This document shows, in pieces, positions 47,912-56,447 of a DNA stretch of 64,000 nt (its first letter is position 1; each line of letters opens with the position of its first letter). A program made the translations under genes and the position numbers. The notes below the pieces were generated by a model. It worked only from the letters and a program-made list of their open reading frames with translations. It ran no database searches and was not told the origin of the DNA. The DNA comes from Leptospira sp. WS4.C2 (GTDB lineage: Bacteria > Spirochaetota > Leptospiria > Leptospirales > Leptospiraceae), in the NCBI RefSeq assembly GCF_040833985.1, contig NZ_CP162139.1, forward strand, positions 1,632,001 through 1,696,000, given 5' to 3'.

Positions 47912-48427
47912 ATGGGTGAAGGTTCACTATCACAAGAAGATATAGATGCATTACTCGGCGGATTTAGCGGCGGCGGGAATGCCCCTGCTGGTGGTTCCGG
48001 TGGCGGTGGGGGTCTTGATGATTTGGATGCCCTCGTAGGTGGCGGTGGTGGGGACGACAATGGTCCCTCTTTTGCTGACATTGCAGCGGCCCTAGGTCCT
48101 AGTGCCACTCCCTCTCCTGCGAGATCTGGATCCAAGTCCCAGTCTGGTTCCGGTAATAATACAGCCAACCTCAACTTACTTTTAGATGTCACTCTCCAAC
48201 TCACTATTGAACTTGGTCGCACTACCATGTTTATCAAAGATGTCCTCCAACTGACAGAAGGAACGGTCGTCGAACTAGATAAAAACATTGGGGAAGAACT
48301 GGATATCCTTGCCAATGGGAAACTGGTAGGTCGAGGAAAACTCATCATTTTAGATGATTATTATGGGGTTCAAATCACCCAAATTGTAGATCCGATGGAA
48401 AGGCTTGGTGGCCCAGCCTTTTTATAA
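47912..48427 (+). CDS. fliN: Flagellar motor switch protein FliN
   Basis: 171 residues. The C-terminal 90 residues are the SpoA/FliN domain (LLLDVTLQLTIELGRTTM, VVELDKNIGEELDILANGKL, VTQIVDP). The N-terminus begins with SLSQEDIDALLGG, then a long Gly/Pro/Ser linker (about 20-80). The first segment matches the CheY-binding motif at the start of FliM (compare ILSQDEIDALL in the fliM of this window), as found in FliY proteins. C-ring component. GGAGAGG precedes the ATG by 11 nt. Transcribed away from the AAA+ gene. Confidence 0.94.
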   Translation: MGEGSLSQEDIDALLGGFSGGGNAPAGGSGGGGGLDDLDALVGGGGGDDNGPSFADIAAALGPSATPSPARSGSKSQSGSGNNTANLNLLLDVTLQLTIELGRTTMFIKDVLQLTEGTVVELDKNIGEELDILANGKLVGRGKLIILDDYYGVQITQIVDPMERLGGPAFL

Positions 48428-48454
48428 GGTTAGCCTTTGTGGAATAGAGAACCT

Positions 48455-48898
48455 ATGGAATTTGAATCTCCTTATATATTAGAAAGGATCAAAAATCCTT
48501 CCGAAGATTTACAAACAGAACTTTGGAACCTGCTTCACGATTTCAGCGTATCTAAGTTAGGCGATCCAAGTATGGAAAAAAAAGAATTTTTTGCCATACT
48601 TGTCAAAGAAGGGGAGACAGTTATCGCAGCCTCTCTTTGTTATTTATTTTTTAAAGGACTAAACCTCCAGCTCCTTTGGGTGGCTGAAGAAAAACGGGGT
48701 ATGGACCTCGGAACCAAATTACTAAAACAAATTGAAGAAGAGGCTCTTGCTCTCGGTGCCACCCTGGTTTTTGGTTATTCCTTTGGGTTCCAAGCTCCCA
48801 AATTCTATACGAAACTAGGTTACGAGGAAGTCGGAAAAATTCCCAATTACCCAGAAGGACAAAATTGTTATTTCCTCTGCAAAAAACTTGGAACCTAA
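48455..48898 (+). CDS. GNAT-family N-acetyltransferase
   Basis: 147 residues from ATG 48455 (an in-frame TTG at 48437 is possible). GNAT core: LLWVAEEKRGMDLGTKLLKQIEEEALALGATLV, holding the acetyl-CoA loop R-G-M-D-L-G-T, then FQAPKFYTKLGYEEVGKIPNYP split across the last strands. Substrate unknown. It is 27 nt after fliN and probably co-transcribed with it. Confidence 0.85.
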   Translation: MEFESPYILERIKNPSEDLQTELWNLLHDFSVSKLGDPSMEKKEFFAILVKEGETVIAASLCYLFFKGLNLQLLWVAEEKRGMDLGTKLLKQIEEEALALGATLVFGYSFGFQAPKFYTKLGYEEVGKIPNYPEGQNCYFLCKKLGT

Positions 48899-48960
48899 CT
48901 CACTTGACAACTTTTCCCATTGTTTCGAATCTGTAATTTATGTTAACCCTGGCCATTGTG

Positions 48961-49043
48961 TAGACCGCCAAAACGGTGAACTTGTTTTGGATTCCCCCGC
49001 CTAAATTCAATTAGGAGGCGGCTATCTTCGCACAGGCGGTCTA
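48961..49043. ncRNA. Cloverleaf-like structured intergenic element, copy B
   Basis: Outer stem TAGACCGCC (48961-48969) with GGCGGTCTA (49035-49043); inner stem CCAAAAC (48968-48974) with GTTTTGG (48984-48990); second inner stem CCGCCT (48997-49002) with AGGCGG (49016-49021). Together they make a three-way junction of 83 nt. A TTGACA lies 52 nt upstream (48904-48909) without a good -10. It could be a small RNA, a riboswitch-like leader of the RNHCP gene, or a mobile palindromic repeat. Shares its GGAT-CCCC-ATTAGG core with 39206-39247. Confidence 0.4.
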
Positions 49044-49099
49044 TTCCCTCTCATCCACTGTTTTGGTTTCCTCTTTTTGTTTTGCCGCAAAAACTGGAT

Positions 49100-49576
49100 A
49101 TGTCACGTGAATCCGATTTATCTAAATTCCAAAAGTTCTCTAAGAAAAAACGTTTTGATGACGAAGACGAGGATATTACTTTCTCTAATTCCCAAACAAA
49201 ATCCTTTCGTTTCCATTCAGACACAGACGAATTTCGCTGTGTGGAATGCAAACAAATGGTATTTCCTCCGGGCTATGGAACCGGCCAGAGAAACCATTGT
49301 CCGAACTGCCTCACAAGTTTGCATCTAGACTCCGCCCCAGGAGATAGAAAAGCAAACTGCGGAAGTAAAATGGAAGCAATCTCCATTTGGGTTCGAAAAA
49401 CTGAGTGGGTGATTTTACATCGTTGTAAGGGGTGTGGTGTGATCCATGCCAATCGCATTGGACCTGATGATAATGAATCTATGTTATTGTCACTTGCGGC
49501 CCAAGCGATGGCCAAACCAAGTTTTCGGTTGTTTACAGAAAATCCGGTGGAGGATCCACCGGATGAAATGCGTTAG
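49100..49576 (+). CDS. RNHCP-domain zinc-ribbon protein
   Basis: 158 residues. The charged N-terminus is followed by two zinc-binding pairs and the domain signature RNHCPNCLTSLHLD...PGDR (about residues 58-78), then LHRCKGCGVIHANRIGPDDN. This is the RNHCP domain, of unknown function, often close to ribosome or stress genes in other bacteria. ATG 49100 is chosen; an in-frame TTG at 49082 is an alternative, and neither has a strong ribosome site. It converges with the SPFH genes. Confidence 0.85.
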   Translation: MSRESDLSKFQKFSKKKRFDDEDEDITFSNSQTKSFRFHSDTDEFRCVECKQMVFPPGYGTGQRNHCPNCLTSLHLDSAPGDRKANCGSKMEAISIWVRKTEWVILHRCKGCGVIHANRIGPDDNESMLLSLAAQAMAKPSFRLFTENPVEDPPDEMR

Positions 49577-49577
49577 G

Positions 49578-50498
49578 TTATGCTTTCGGTTTTCTTGGTT
49601 CTGTTAGGTTGGCAATGAGATTGGGTAAGTTCATTACGTCCGCAGGAACAAGGATTTCTGTATTTTCTTTGGCGACATGGAGGAAGTTTTGGATGAAAGC
49701 TTTCGTGATCTGTAGTTTGATCGCAGAAGCTCCCCCTTGGTCAGAAATCGCACCGGCAATGGCTTCAATCCCTTTGGCAGTAGCAACCGCAAGGGCTTCA
49801 ATTTCTGTTGCCTTTCCTTCGGCAGAGTTGATCCTTCTTTGTTTTTCCCCTTCCGATTTGTTCACTGCTTCCTCTTTGAAACCGAGAGAGCGGTTGATCC
49901 GTGAATCCCTTTCCCCTTCAGAAAGAAGCACCTGGGATCGTTTGGCAATCTGCGCTTTTTTCTCTTTTTCCATGGCATCAAGGACAGACTTCGGTGGAAC
50001 AATATTGAGAATCTCGTAACGGTTTACTTTGATTCCCCACGGTTCTGATGCTTGGTCAATGGCGGCCACAATGGTAGAATTGATTAAATCTTTTTCCCCA
50101 ATTGTTTTATCGAGTTCCATCGTTCCAATGACCGAACGCATCGTGGTTTGTGCCAGTTGGATGGCGGCAAATTGAAAGTCCTCAATTCCGTAAGAAGCAC
50201 GAACCGGATCAATGATTTTTAGATAAATTACCCCGTCCACTTTCACCTGCACGTTGTCATGCGTGATACAAATCTGTGGTTGTACATCGATGGATTGTTC
50301 TTTCAGAGTATGGTAATAAGCATCCCGATCAATGAAAGGAATGAGGATATGAAATCCTGCCCGCAAACTGCGAGAGTATTTTCCGAGTCTTTCTACAATC
50401 AGGACATCTTGTGCCGGGATGATCCGAATGCAGCGAAAGATTTTATAAATCAAATAAATTCCAACAATAGACCAAAAAGCTAAGGATATATATAACAT
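49578..50498 (-). CDS. SPFH/stomatin-family membrane protein (second of pair)
   Basis: 306 residues: one N-terminal membrane segment (2-22), then the SPFH/band 7 domain (IIPAQDVLIVERLGKYSRSLRAG, PQICITHDNVQVKVDGVIYLKI) and a helical C-terminus rich in Glu/Ala (EKKAQIAKRSQVLLSEGERDSRINRS split by charged turns). Stomatin/QmcA-like proteins form membrane rings and organise membrane microdomains or regulate proteases. GTAGGAGA precedes the ATG. It follows the first SPFH gene by 1 nt. Confidence 0.92.
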   Translation of the reverse strand: MLYISLAFWSIVGIYLIYKIFRCIRIIPAQDVLIVERLGKYSRSLRAGFHILIPFIDRDAYYHTLKEQSIDVQPQICITHDNVQVKVDGVIYLKIIDPVRASYGIEDFQFAAIQLAQTTMRSVIGTMELDKTIGEKDLINSTIVAAIDQASEPWGIKVNRYEILNIVPPKSVLDAMEKEKKAQIAKRSQVLLSEGERDSRINRSLGFKEEAVNKSEGEKQRRINSAEGKATEIEALAVATAKGIEAIAGAISDQGGASAIKLQITKAFIQNFLHVAKENTEILVPADVMNLPNLIANLTEPRKPKA

Positions 50499-50499
50499 T

Positions 50500-51420
50500 C
50501 TATTCTCCTACCTGTGGGATTTTTGTAGTGATTTTGGAAAGTCCTTCAAATACTCCCCCGATGTTTGCGAGTCCTTCGGGAACCACTGTGGTTTTGGCTG
50601 TTTTAAAAATATGGCCCAGGGCATCCATATACTCTTGGGTGATCTGTAAACTCACCGCTTCTTTCCCCCCTTTTTTACTAATGGCTTCCGAGATGAGTTG
50701 TAACCCTTTTGCCGTGGCATTGGAAATCACTGTGATCTCAAGTGCTCGACCTTCTGATTCATTGACCAATCGAATTTTTTCCCCTTCGGAAATGTTGATC
50801 GATTCTTGTCTTTCTCCAATCGAGTGATTGACCCGAGATTCCTTTTCTCCTTGGGAGATGGTAATCTCAGCTCGTCTTTCCCTTTCGGATTTCATTTGGT
50901 TTTCCATCTCGAGTAAAATTTGTTTGGGAGGTGTGATATTACGGATTTCGTATCTTGTGACTTTGATTCCCCAAGGATCAGTAGCACGGTCAATATTGGA
51001 GACCACGCGGCCATTGATTTCATCTCTTTCTGAAAGTAGATTATCAAAAATTAATTTACCAATTTCGGAACGCAGAGTGGTTTGTGCGAGTTGAGTGGTC
51101 GCTAACATAAAGTTATCAATGCCGTAAGATGCTTTTTCTCCATCCACAACTTTTAAATACAAAACTCCATCCACTTCAACGGATACGTTGTCTTTGGTAA
51201 TACAAACTTGTGGATCGATATCAATGGTTTGTTCTTTTAAGTTTTGACGGTAACTAATTTGGTCCACAAATGGGATCATAAAATAAAATCCCGATTTCAA
51301 AACCCCATTGAGTACACCCAATCTTTCTTTTACATAAACACTTTGTTCTGGAACAACGATGATCGTTTTTTTGATGATATAAACAATGACCAAAAATACA
51401 ACGATGGGTATTAAATCCAT
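50500..51420 (-). CDS. SPFH/stomatin-family membrane protein (first of pair)
   Basis: 306 residues from ATG 51420, which follows AGAGGAGA by 6 nt; an in-frame start 9 codons upstream is less likely. It has the same plan as its neighbour: membrane segment 2-20, SPFH domain with VPEQSVYVKERLGVLNG and PQVCITKDNVSVEVDGVLYL, and a Glu-rich helical tail. The two are paralogues from an old tandem duplication and may form a mixed ring, as HflK and HflC do. Confidence 0.92.
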   Translation of the reverse strand: MDLIPIVVFLVIVYIIKKTIIVVPEQSVYVKERLGVLNGVLKSGFYFMIPFVDQISYRQNLKEQTIDIDPQVCITKDNVSVEVDGVLYLKVVDGEKASYGIDNFMLATTQLAQTTLRSEIGKLIFDNLLSERDEINGRVVSNIDRATDPWGIKVTRYEIRNITPPKQILLEMENQMKSERERRAEITISQGEKESRVNHSIGERQESINISEGEKIRLVNESEGRALEITVISNATAKGLQLISEAISKKGGKEAVSLQITQEYMDALGHIFKTAKTTVVPEGLANIGGVFEGLSKITTKIPQVGE

Positions 51421-51517
51421 AGTTTCTCCTCTGTGACGTTTGACCATACAAAGGAGAGGAAAAAGAGAAAAGGGTTTTTTTATTTGTATTTAAAAAAAAA
51501 TGAAATTCTTTACTTAT

Positions 51518-51970
51518 TTAGTCTACGCGTTCCACAGTGAACGTAAGATTCTCCCGAGAGAGAATCCTAACAAAATTTCCTTTAGGAATTTTGGAATCGT
51601 TAGAAACGGCATCCCAAAGAGTTCCTTGGAAGCGGATTTTTCCACCATGCCTTTGGACTAAGATATCTGTTTCTACAGGAACAATTTGGTTCAGAAAATC
51701 ATCTTGGATAAAAGGATCTACCGAAGATTCGGATTTAAAAAAACGTTTTACGGCAGTTCCTCCCACGAGGATTGACACTAGACTTGACACCACCCAAACA
51801 ACCACTTGGGAATAAAATTCCATCGGTATTAAGCGGGCCAAAATTCCCGTAAATAGGGCCCCAATCCCCAAAAACATCACAAAGGTTCCAGGCAGAAGGA
51901 ATTCTGAAAATAGTAATGTGATTCCAAGGAAAATCCATACATAGGGTGAGTTTGCAAAAATAAAATCCAA
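51518..51970 (-). CDS. NfeD-family membrane protein
   Basis: 150 residues with three or four membrane segments in the first 80 (YVWIFLGITLLFSEFLLPG, FVMFLGIGALFTGILARL, VVVWVVSSLVSILVGG) and a soluble OB-fold C-terminus (about 90-150, VQRHGGKIRFQGTLWDAVSND). NfeD proteins pair with stomatins, and this gene directly precedes the two SPFH genes on the same strand. TTG start at 51970, with AGAGG 6 nt before it. Short, protease-less NfeD form. Confidence 0.9.
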   Translation of the reverse strand: MDFIFANSPYVWIFLGITLLFSEFLLPGTFVMFLGIGALFTGILARLIPMEFYSQVVVWVVSSLVSILVGGTAVKRFFKSESSVDPFIQDDFLNQIVPVETDILVQRHGGKIRFQGTLWDAVSNDSKIPKGNFVRILSRENLTFTVERVD

Positions 51971-52063
51971 AGGGAACCTCTGAAGAAAAGGAACACCGGA
52001 TTCTAATGTAAGGCAAGAAAAATAATACTTTGAATTCGAAGGATGGCTTAGAACCTGTCTTGT

Positions 52064-52492
52064 GTGAAACGAATTTTCCTGATCTTACTGGGAGTTTTTC
52101 TCATACTCCAGTTTTTCCCTGTCGCAAGAACCAATCCTCCCGTTACTTCGGAAATCCAAACCAAACCGGAAATCAAAGAAGTCCTGAAACGCAGCTGTTA
52201 TGACTGCCATTCGAATGAGACAGTTTGGCCCACATACTCTTATCTGTTTCCGGCCTCCCTACTGATTTCCCACCATGTGGATGAAGGAAGAGAAGAATTG
52301 AATTTTTCCAAATTTGGACTTCTCTCCGAAAGAAAACAAAACAAAAAAATATACGAAATTTGGGAACAAGTCGACGAAGGGGAGATGCCGCCGAGAGACT
52401 ATCTTTTATTGCATCCCAGTGCCAAGTTATCCGACAAAGACAAAGAAATTTTGAAAGCTTGGGCAGATCTAAATAACAAGGAATCAGAATGA
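52064..52492 (+). CDS. Haem-binding domain protein
   Basis: 142 residues with an N-terminal membrane anchor or signal ([18 protein letters not shown]) and a haem-binding motif CYDCH (about residues 46-50) followed by [27 protein letters not shown], the pattern of the Haem_bd family of periplasmic c-type proteins. Its role in electron transfer is inferred. GTG start at 52064. Its stop overlaps the argH start by 4 bp. Confidence 0.85.
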   Translation: MKRIFLILLGVFLILQFFPVARTNPPVTSEIQTKPEIKEVLKRSCYDCHSNETVWPTYSYLFPASLLISHHVDEGREELNFSKFGLLSERKQNKKIYEIWEQVDEGEMPPRDYLLLHPSAKLSDKDKEILKAWADLNNKESE

Positions 52493-53919
52493 AAGAAAAA
52501 AAATTATGGGGTGGTCGATTTGATGCACCACCATCTTCACTTATGATTCGGATTGGAGAATCGATTAGTTTTGATAAAGAACTTTATGCCCATGATATCG
52601 AAGGTTCCATTTCGCATTCGCGAATGTTAAAACGAATTGGAATTTTATCGGAATCAGAACAAAGAAAAATTGAAACAGGCCTCATTCAGATCAAAAAAGA
52701 AATCGATTCGGGAAAGTTTGAATTTAAAATTGAAAATGAAGACATCCATATGTCTGTCGAATCTCGCCTAACGGAGCTTTTGGGAGATTTGGGTAAAAAA
52801 CTCCACACGGGTCGAAGTCGTAATGACCAAGTTTCACAAGACGTTCGTTTGTATATCAAATCGGAAGTAGAGGCCATTTTGGTTTTACTTCTGGATTTAT
52901 TAAATGCTTGGATTGGAAAGGCCGAAGCTCATACGAAAACCATCATTCCTGGGTATACTCACCTCCAGATTGCCCAACCCATCCGAGCTTCTCATTATTT
53001 TTTATCCCATTTTTGGGCCAACATCCGTGACTTTGAGGACTTTCTCGATGCGTATGAAAGGGCCGATGAATTAGTGTTAGGTTCCGGTGCTCTTGCTGGT
53101 GTCAACTATGCAACGGACAGGGAGTTTTTGAAAAAGGATTTGTCTCTATCTCGAATCTCCGAAAACTCAATTGATGCAGTAAGCCAAAGGGACCATATCT
53201 TTAAGTTTCTATTTGCGGCCTCTCAGTTTATGATCCATGTATCACGTTTTTGTGAAGAGATCATTCTTTATACATCCCAAGAATTTAGTTATTTCAAACT
53301 TCCCGACCACCTCACTACCGGGTCTTCGATTATGCCCCAAAAGAAAAATCCTGATGTGGCAGAACTCATTCGCGGAAAATCAGGAAGGGTAATTGGAAGT
53401 TTGACTCATCTCCTTGTAATGGTGAAAGGAACTCCGCTTTCGTATAACAGAGATTTCCAAGAAGACAAACTTCCGTTATTTGACACAGTCAAACAAATCA
53501 AGTTAAGTATCGAAGGGGTTCGGGACATGGTTCTTGGGATCCAAGTGTTTCCAGAAAATGCCCTCCGAAGTTTAAGATTGGGATTTTCTACGGCCACGGA
53601 CCTTGCGGATTGGCTTGTCAGTGCAAAGGGAATTCCTTTCCGTTCGGCCCATGAAATTGTCGGGGAACTTGTGAAATATTGTTCGGCAAAAGGATATGAT
53701 CTGTTTAATATTCCCAGTGGAGAAAGGGGCCAAATCCACGCTGTCCTCACCGATCCAGGTTATGAAGCCGCCATTTCTCTCGAAACTTCTTGTGACAAAA
53801 AAGATGTGATGGGAGGAACTTCGTTTTCTCGTCAAAAAGAACAAATCAAACGAGCCAAGGCGAAGGTAAACGAATTGACCAAAAAGTTAAAATCAATAGA
53901 ATCCAAAGGTAAAAAATAA
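52489..53919 (+). CDS. argH: Argininosuccinate lyase
   Basis: Last step of arginine synthesis: argininosuccinate to arginine and fumarate. 476 residues with [10 protein letters not shown] at the start, [17 protein letters not shown] (about 104-120), the fumarase/lyase signature [12 protein letters not shown] (about 279-290) and the C-terminal [12 protein letters not shown]. Overlaps the haem-binding gene by 4 bp, and is followed after 2 nt by the cyclophilin gene. Confidence 0.96.
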   Translation: MKEKKLWGGRFDAPPSSLMIRIGESISFDKELYAHDIEGSISHSRMLKRIGILSESEQRKIETGLIQIKKEIDSGKFEFKIENEDIHMSVESRLTELLGDLGKKLHTGRSRNDQVSQDVRLYIKSEVEAILVLLLDLLNAWIGKAEAHTKTIIPGYTHLQIAQPIRASHYFLSHFWANIRDFEDFLDAYERADELVLGSGALAGVNYATDREFLKKDLSLSRISENSIDAVSQRDHIFKFLFAASQFMIHVSRFCEEIILYTSQEFSYFKLPDHLTTGSSIMPQKKNPDVAELIRGKSGRVIGSLTHLLVMVKGTPLSYNRDFQEDKLPLFDTVKQIKLSIEGVRDMVLGIQVFPENALRSLRLGFSTATDLADWLVSAKGIPFRSAHEIVGELVKYCSAKGYDLFNIPSGERGQIHAVLTDPGYEAAISLETSCDKKDVMGGTSFSRQKEQIKRAKAKVNELTKKLKSIESKGKK

Positions 53920-53921
53920 AT

Positions 53922-54803
53922 ATGAAAATGAATGTTTTAAATAAAGTTTCCTTCTTCGCATTACTCTTTTTAGTCGCCACGCAAACCATATTCTGCAGTG
54001 ACCAAAGATTCAAAAAAATTACCTACGAACCTGTCTCTTATTCTCCGTCCAAGGTGATAGTCAAACGTGCTGACCAAACCACTGTCAAACTTCCAGAGAA
54101 ACCAGCCATTTATGCGGTGTTTACAACTACGACAGGTGATTTGGTATTGGAACTTTATGATGAGGCGGCACCAAAAACCGTGCAGAACTTTATCGATCTG
54201 GCACAAGGGGAAAAGGAATTTAGAACCGAGAAAGGTTCCGAGAGACGCCCGTTTTACGATGGACTCAAATTCCACAGAGTCATTGAAAACTTTATGGCAC
54301 AAGGGGGATGTCCGAGAGGAGACGGAACCGGTGGGCCTGGATACCAAACAGAAGATGAAATCAATGGGAAGGCACTCGGACTCGACAAAGTCAAAATCAA
54401 AGATGCACCGCAATACCAAGCCCAATTGCAACGAGCTGTCCTTGCAGAATTCAAAATCCAGTCGCGGGCAGAGTTTGAAGAAAAAAGAACGGAAGTAGAA
54501 AAGGCCTACCAAGAGGCAATGGAATTGCCTGTTTTAGAAGTTCTCCACCGAGTGGGTTATCGTTACAATGAAGCGCTTCCTAGTAAAAAGGCAGTCCGCG
54601 GATCTTTGGCCATGGCCAATGCAGGTCCCAATACCAACGGGTCACAATTTTTTATCAACCAGGTTGACACTCCTCATCTAGATGGTCTCCATACAGTTTT
54701 TGGATTTTTGGTTTCTGGGTATGATGTACTTGACCGAATCATAGAAAAAGGGAACCTTCAAACGACGATCCGAAAGGTTGTCATTATAGACAAACGACAA
54801 TGA
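53922..54803 (+). CDS. Cyclophilin-type peptidyl-prolyl isomerase lipoprotein
   Basis: 293 residues. Signal sequence with lipobox ending at Cys25 (TQTIFC), so a periplasm-facing lipoprotein. Cyclophilin parts: APKTVQNFIDLAQGEKEF, FYDGLKFHRVIENFMAQGG, GDGTGGPGYQTEDEIN, then MANAGPNTNGSQFFIN and LDGLHTVFGFLVSGYDVLD. Between the last two blocks lies a helical insert of about 70 residues (about 150-220). Catalytic residues (Arg in FHRV, Phe-Met-Gln) are kept. Part of the overlapping operon leading to fliM. Confidence 0.92.
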   Translation: MKMNVLNKVSFFALLFLVATQTIFCSDQRFKKITYEPVSYSPSKVIVKRADQTTVKLPEKPAIYAVFTTTTGDLVLELYDEAAPKTVQNFIDLAQGEKEFRTEKGSERRPFYDGLKFHRVIENFMAQGGCPRGDGTGGPGYQTEDEINGKALGLDKVKIKDAPQYQAQLQRAVLAEFKIQSRAEFEEKRTEVEKAYQEAMELPVLEVLHRVGYRYNEALPSKKAVRGSLAMANAGPNTNGSQFFINQVDTPHLDGLHTVFGFLVSGYDVLDRIIEKGNLQTTIRKVVIIDKRQ

Positions 54804-55399
54804 ACTACTTAGAAGGCATCGAAGTCATCCAAAAATACACATCCGGTTCCTCCGTGGAACCCGTGTTAAAATTCATTATGACTATACCTCATAATGAAGA
54901 AGCCTTCGCGAATGCCTTGGATGAGGTAGGGGGAATCAATCGTTACCCCGATACCTTTGTCGGACTTCTTAGTTTTATTAGTTTCATCCTCGGCCAAAAA
55001 GCAAAAATGGGCCAACTTTATGAAACGGCTCTAGACAAGTATGAATCCCTAAACCAGGTCACTTCCAAAAGGCGTCCTACTGAAGAAGAATCAAAAATCA
55101 AACGAACGTTAACTGACTTTATTTTGAAAATCGAAAAGGTATTTGAAATCCAGGATCTCACCGACGAGAGTTTGGTGAAGGAGTTGAATCGGTTTGTCTC
55201 CGAAGCTAACCTTTATGGGGTCACAGACAACGAGATCAAAAACCTAAAAGTTTCTTCGAAAACAGTAGCCCTAGTGGAACCCCATTTAGATAAACAAAGG
55301 GAAAATTACTACCAGTACAAAAAACTAGGAGCTGTGATGACAAGGCTCATTCGAATTGCAGACTACATTCTGGCGGAAGCCAAAATGGGTACCAGTTAA
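54800..55399 (+). CDS. Conserved-looking protein of unknown function
   Basis: 199 residues, soluble, mostly helical and charged, with no signal peptide or known motif. Overlaps the cyclophilin gene by 4 bp (ATGA), so it is certainly translated with it. The first half (IPHNEEAFANALDEVGGINRYP, FVGLLSFISFILG) looks like a packed helical domain; the second half has many Lys/Glu. Not recognised. Confidence 0.75.
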   Translation: MNYLEGIEVIQKYTSGSSVEPVLKFIMTIPHNEEAFANALDEVGGINRYPDTFVGLLSFISFILGQKAKMGQLYETALDKYESLNQVTSKRRPTEEESKIKRTLTDFILKIEKVFEIQDLTDESLVKELNRFVSEANLYGVTDNEIKNLKVSSKTVALVEPHLDKQRENYYQYKKLGAVMTRLIRIADYILAEAKMGTS

Positions 55400-55460
55400 A
55401 ACGTTTTATGTCCTAAAAATTCTTTCGGAAATCCCAAGTCCTGCCGAAATCTTTAAGTGT

Positions 55461-56447
55461 ATGCGGTCTCTGCGAACCTTTGTCATTTTAGGAATTCTCT
55501 TAGTCAGTTCTCTTGGGGCCTTTCCTGATCGGGATGCCCGTGGGGAAAGGATTGATAATTTTGTCTCTCTCCAGTCAAAAATCAGCCTCTCTTTGACAAA
55601 AAGAAGTTACCAGTCTGGAGAAAGAGTCCCTTTGACCTTTACTATCACCAATACCGGGAAAGAAGTGGTTCGTATCTTTCCCTCCTTTGATTACCGTTAT
55701 TCCTTTCAAATCATTGTGAAAGACGAAAATGATCGCATCCTCACTCCGATCGAAGATCCGGAATTTCCAGATCCCATCCTGAAACGTAGAACCACTATTG
55801 TGAATTTAGTGGGTGATGAGAACAAAGAAGTGAGCCTCCACCGCAATGAGTCCTTTTCAAAAACCATCTATTTGGATGAACATTATAGTTTTTTACCAGA
55901 TCAAAAGTTCTATGTGACTGGGTACTTTTACCCTAATTATACAGAAGATAAATCGGCTTTTCTTCGTTCTGGGAATACAGTCGGATTCTTATTTCAGAAT
56001 CCCAAGGCCGAGCGAAAGGAAACAGTCACACGCCAAATCACGGAAAACGGTGGGCTCTCTCCCGAAGAGACCATCTTCCTTTTCCTTGGTGCTGAGATGA
56101 AAAAACACTGGGAATACCACTTTAAGTGGATCGATTTTTCGGAATATATTTTAGCCTATGATCGTTATAGCAGTGCCTATACCGAAGCTGGTTTGGGTGA
56201 GCGGGAAACCATCATCGAAGATTTTAAAGAGTATTTGACGGAGACACCCTCCGGTGTGTTAAAATACTTTAAGGTCATGAATGTGGACTATCCCTCCAAG
56301 AGGGATGCAAGAGTCCAGGTCTATGTAGAAAGAATGATGGGTCGGTTTAAAACAAGGTACGAATATATCTACACCTTGCGACAAGAAGAAGGAAGCCGAG
56401 TTGGATTTTGGCAGATTAAAAACTTACTCGTAAAGGTAAAAAAATGA
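55461..56447 (+). CDS. Exported protein with a BsuPI-like domain
   Basis: 328 residues from ATG 55461; the longer frame from 55356 would overlap the previous gene and bury the signal peptide (RTFVILGILLVSSLGAFP). Residues about 30-165 match the BsuPI intracellular-proteinase-inhibitor fold: SLTKRSYQSGERVPLTFTIT, NTGKEVVRIFPS, SFQIIVKDENDRI. The C-terminal half, with a likely NTF2-like region (FKTRYEYIYTLRQEEGS, WQIKNLLVKVKK), is unassigned. Overlaps fliM by 4 bp. Probably periplasmic; role unknown. Confidence 0.75.
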   Translation: MRSLRTFVILGILLVSSLGAFPDRDARGERIDNFVSLQSKISLSLTKRSYQSGERVPLTFTITNTGKEVVRIFPSFDYRYSFQIIVKDENDRILTPIEDPEFPDPILKRRTTIVNLVGDENKEVSLHRNESFSKTIYLDEHYSFLPDQKFYVTGYFYPNYTEDKSAFLRSGNTVGFLFQNPKAERKETVTRQITENGGLSPEETIFLFLGAEMKKHWEYHFKWIDFSEYILAYDRYSSAYTEAGLGERETIIEDFKEYLTETPSGVLKYFKVMNVDYPSKRDARVQVYVERMMGRFKTRYEYIYTLRQEEGSRVGFWQIKNLLVKVKK

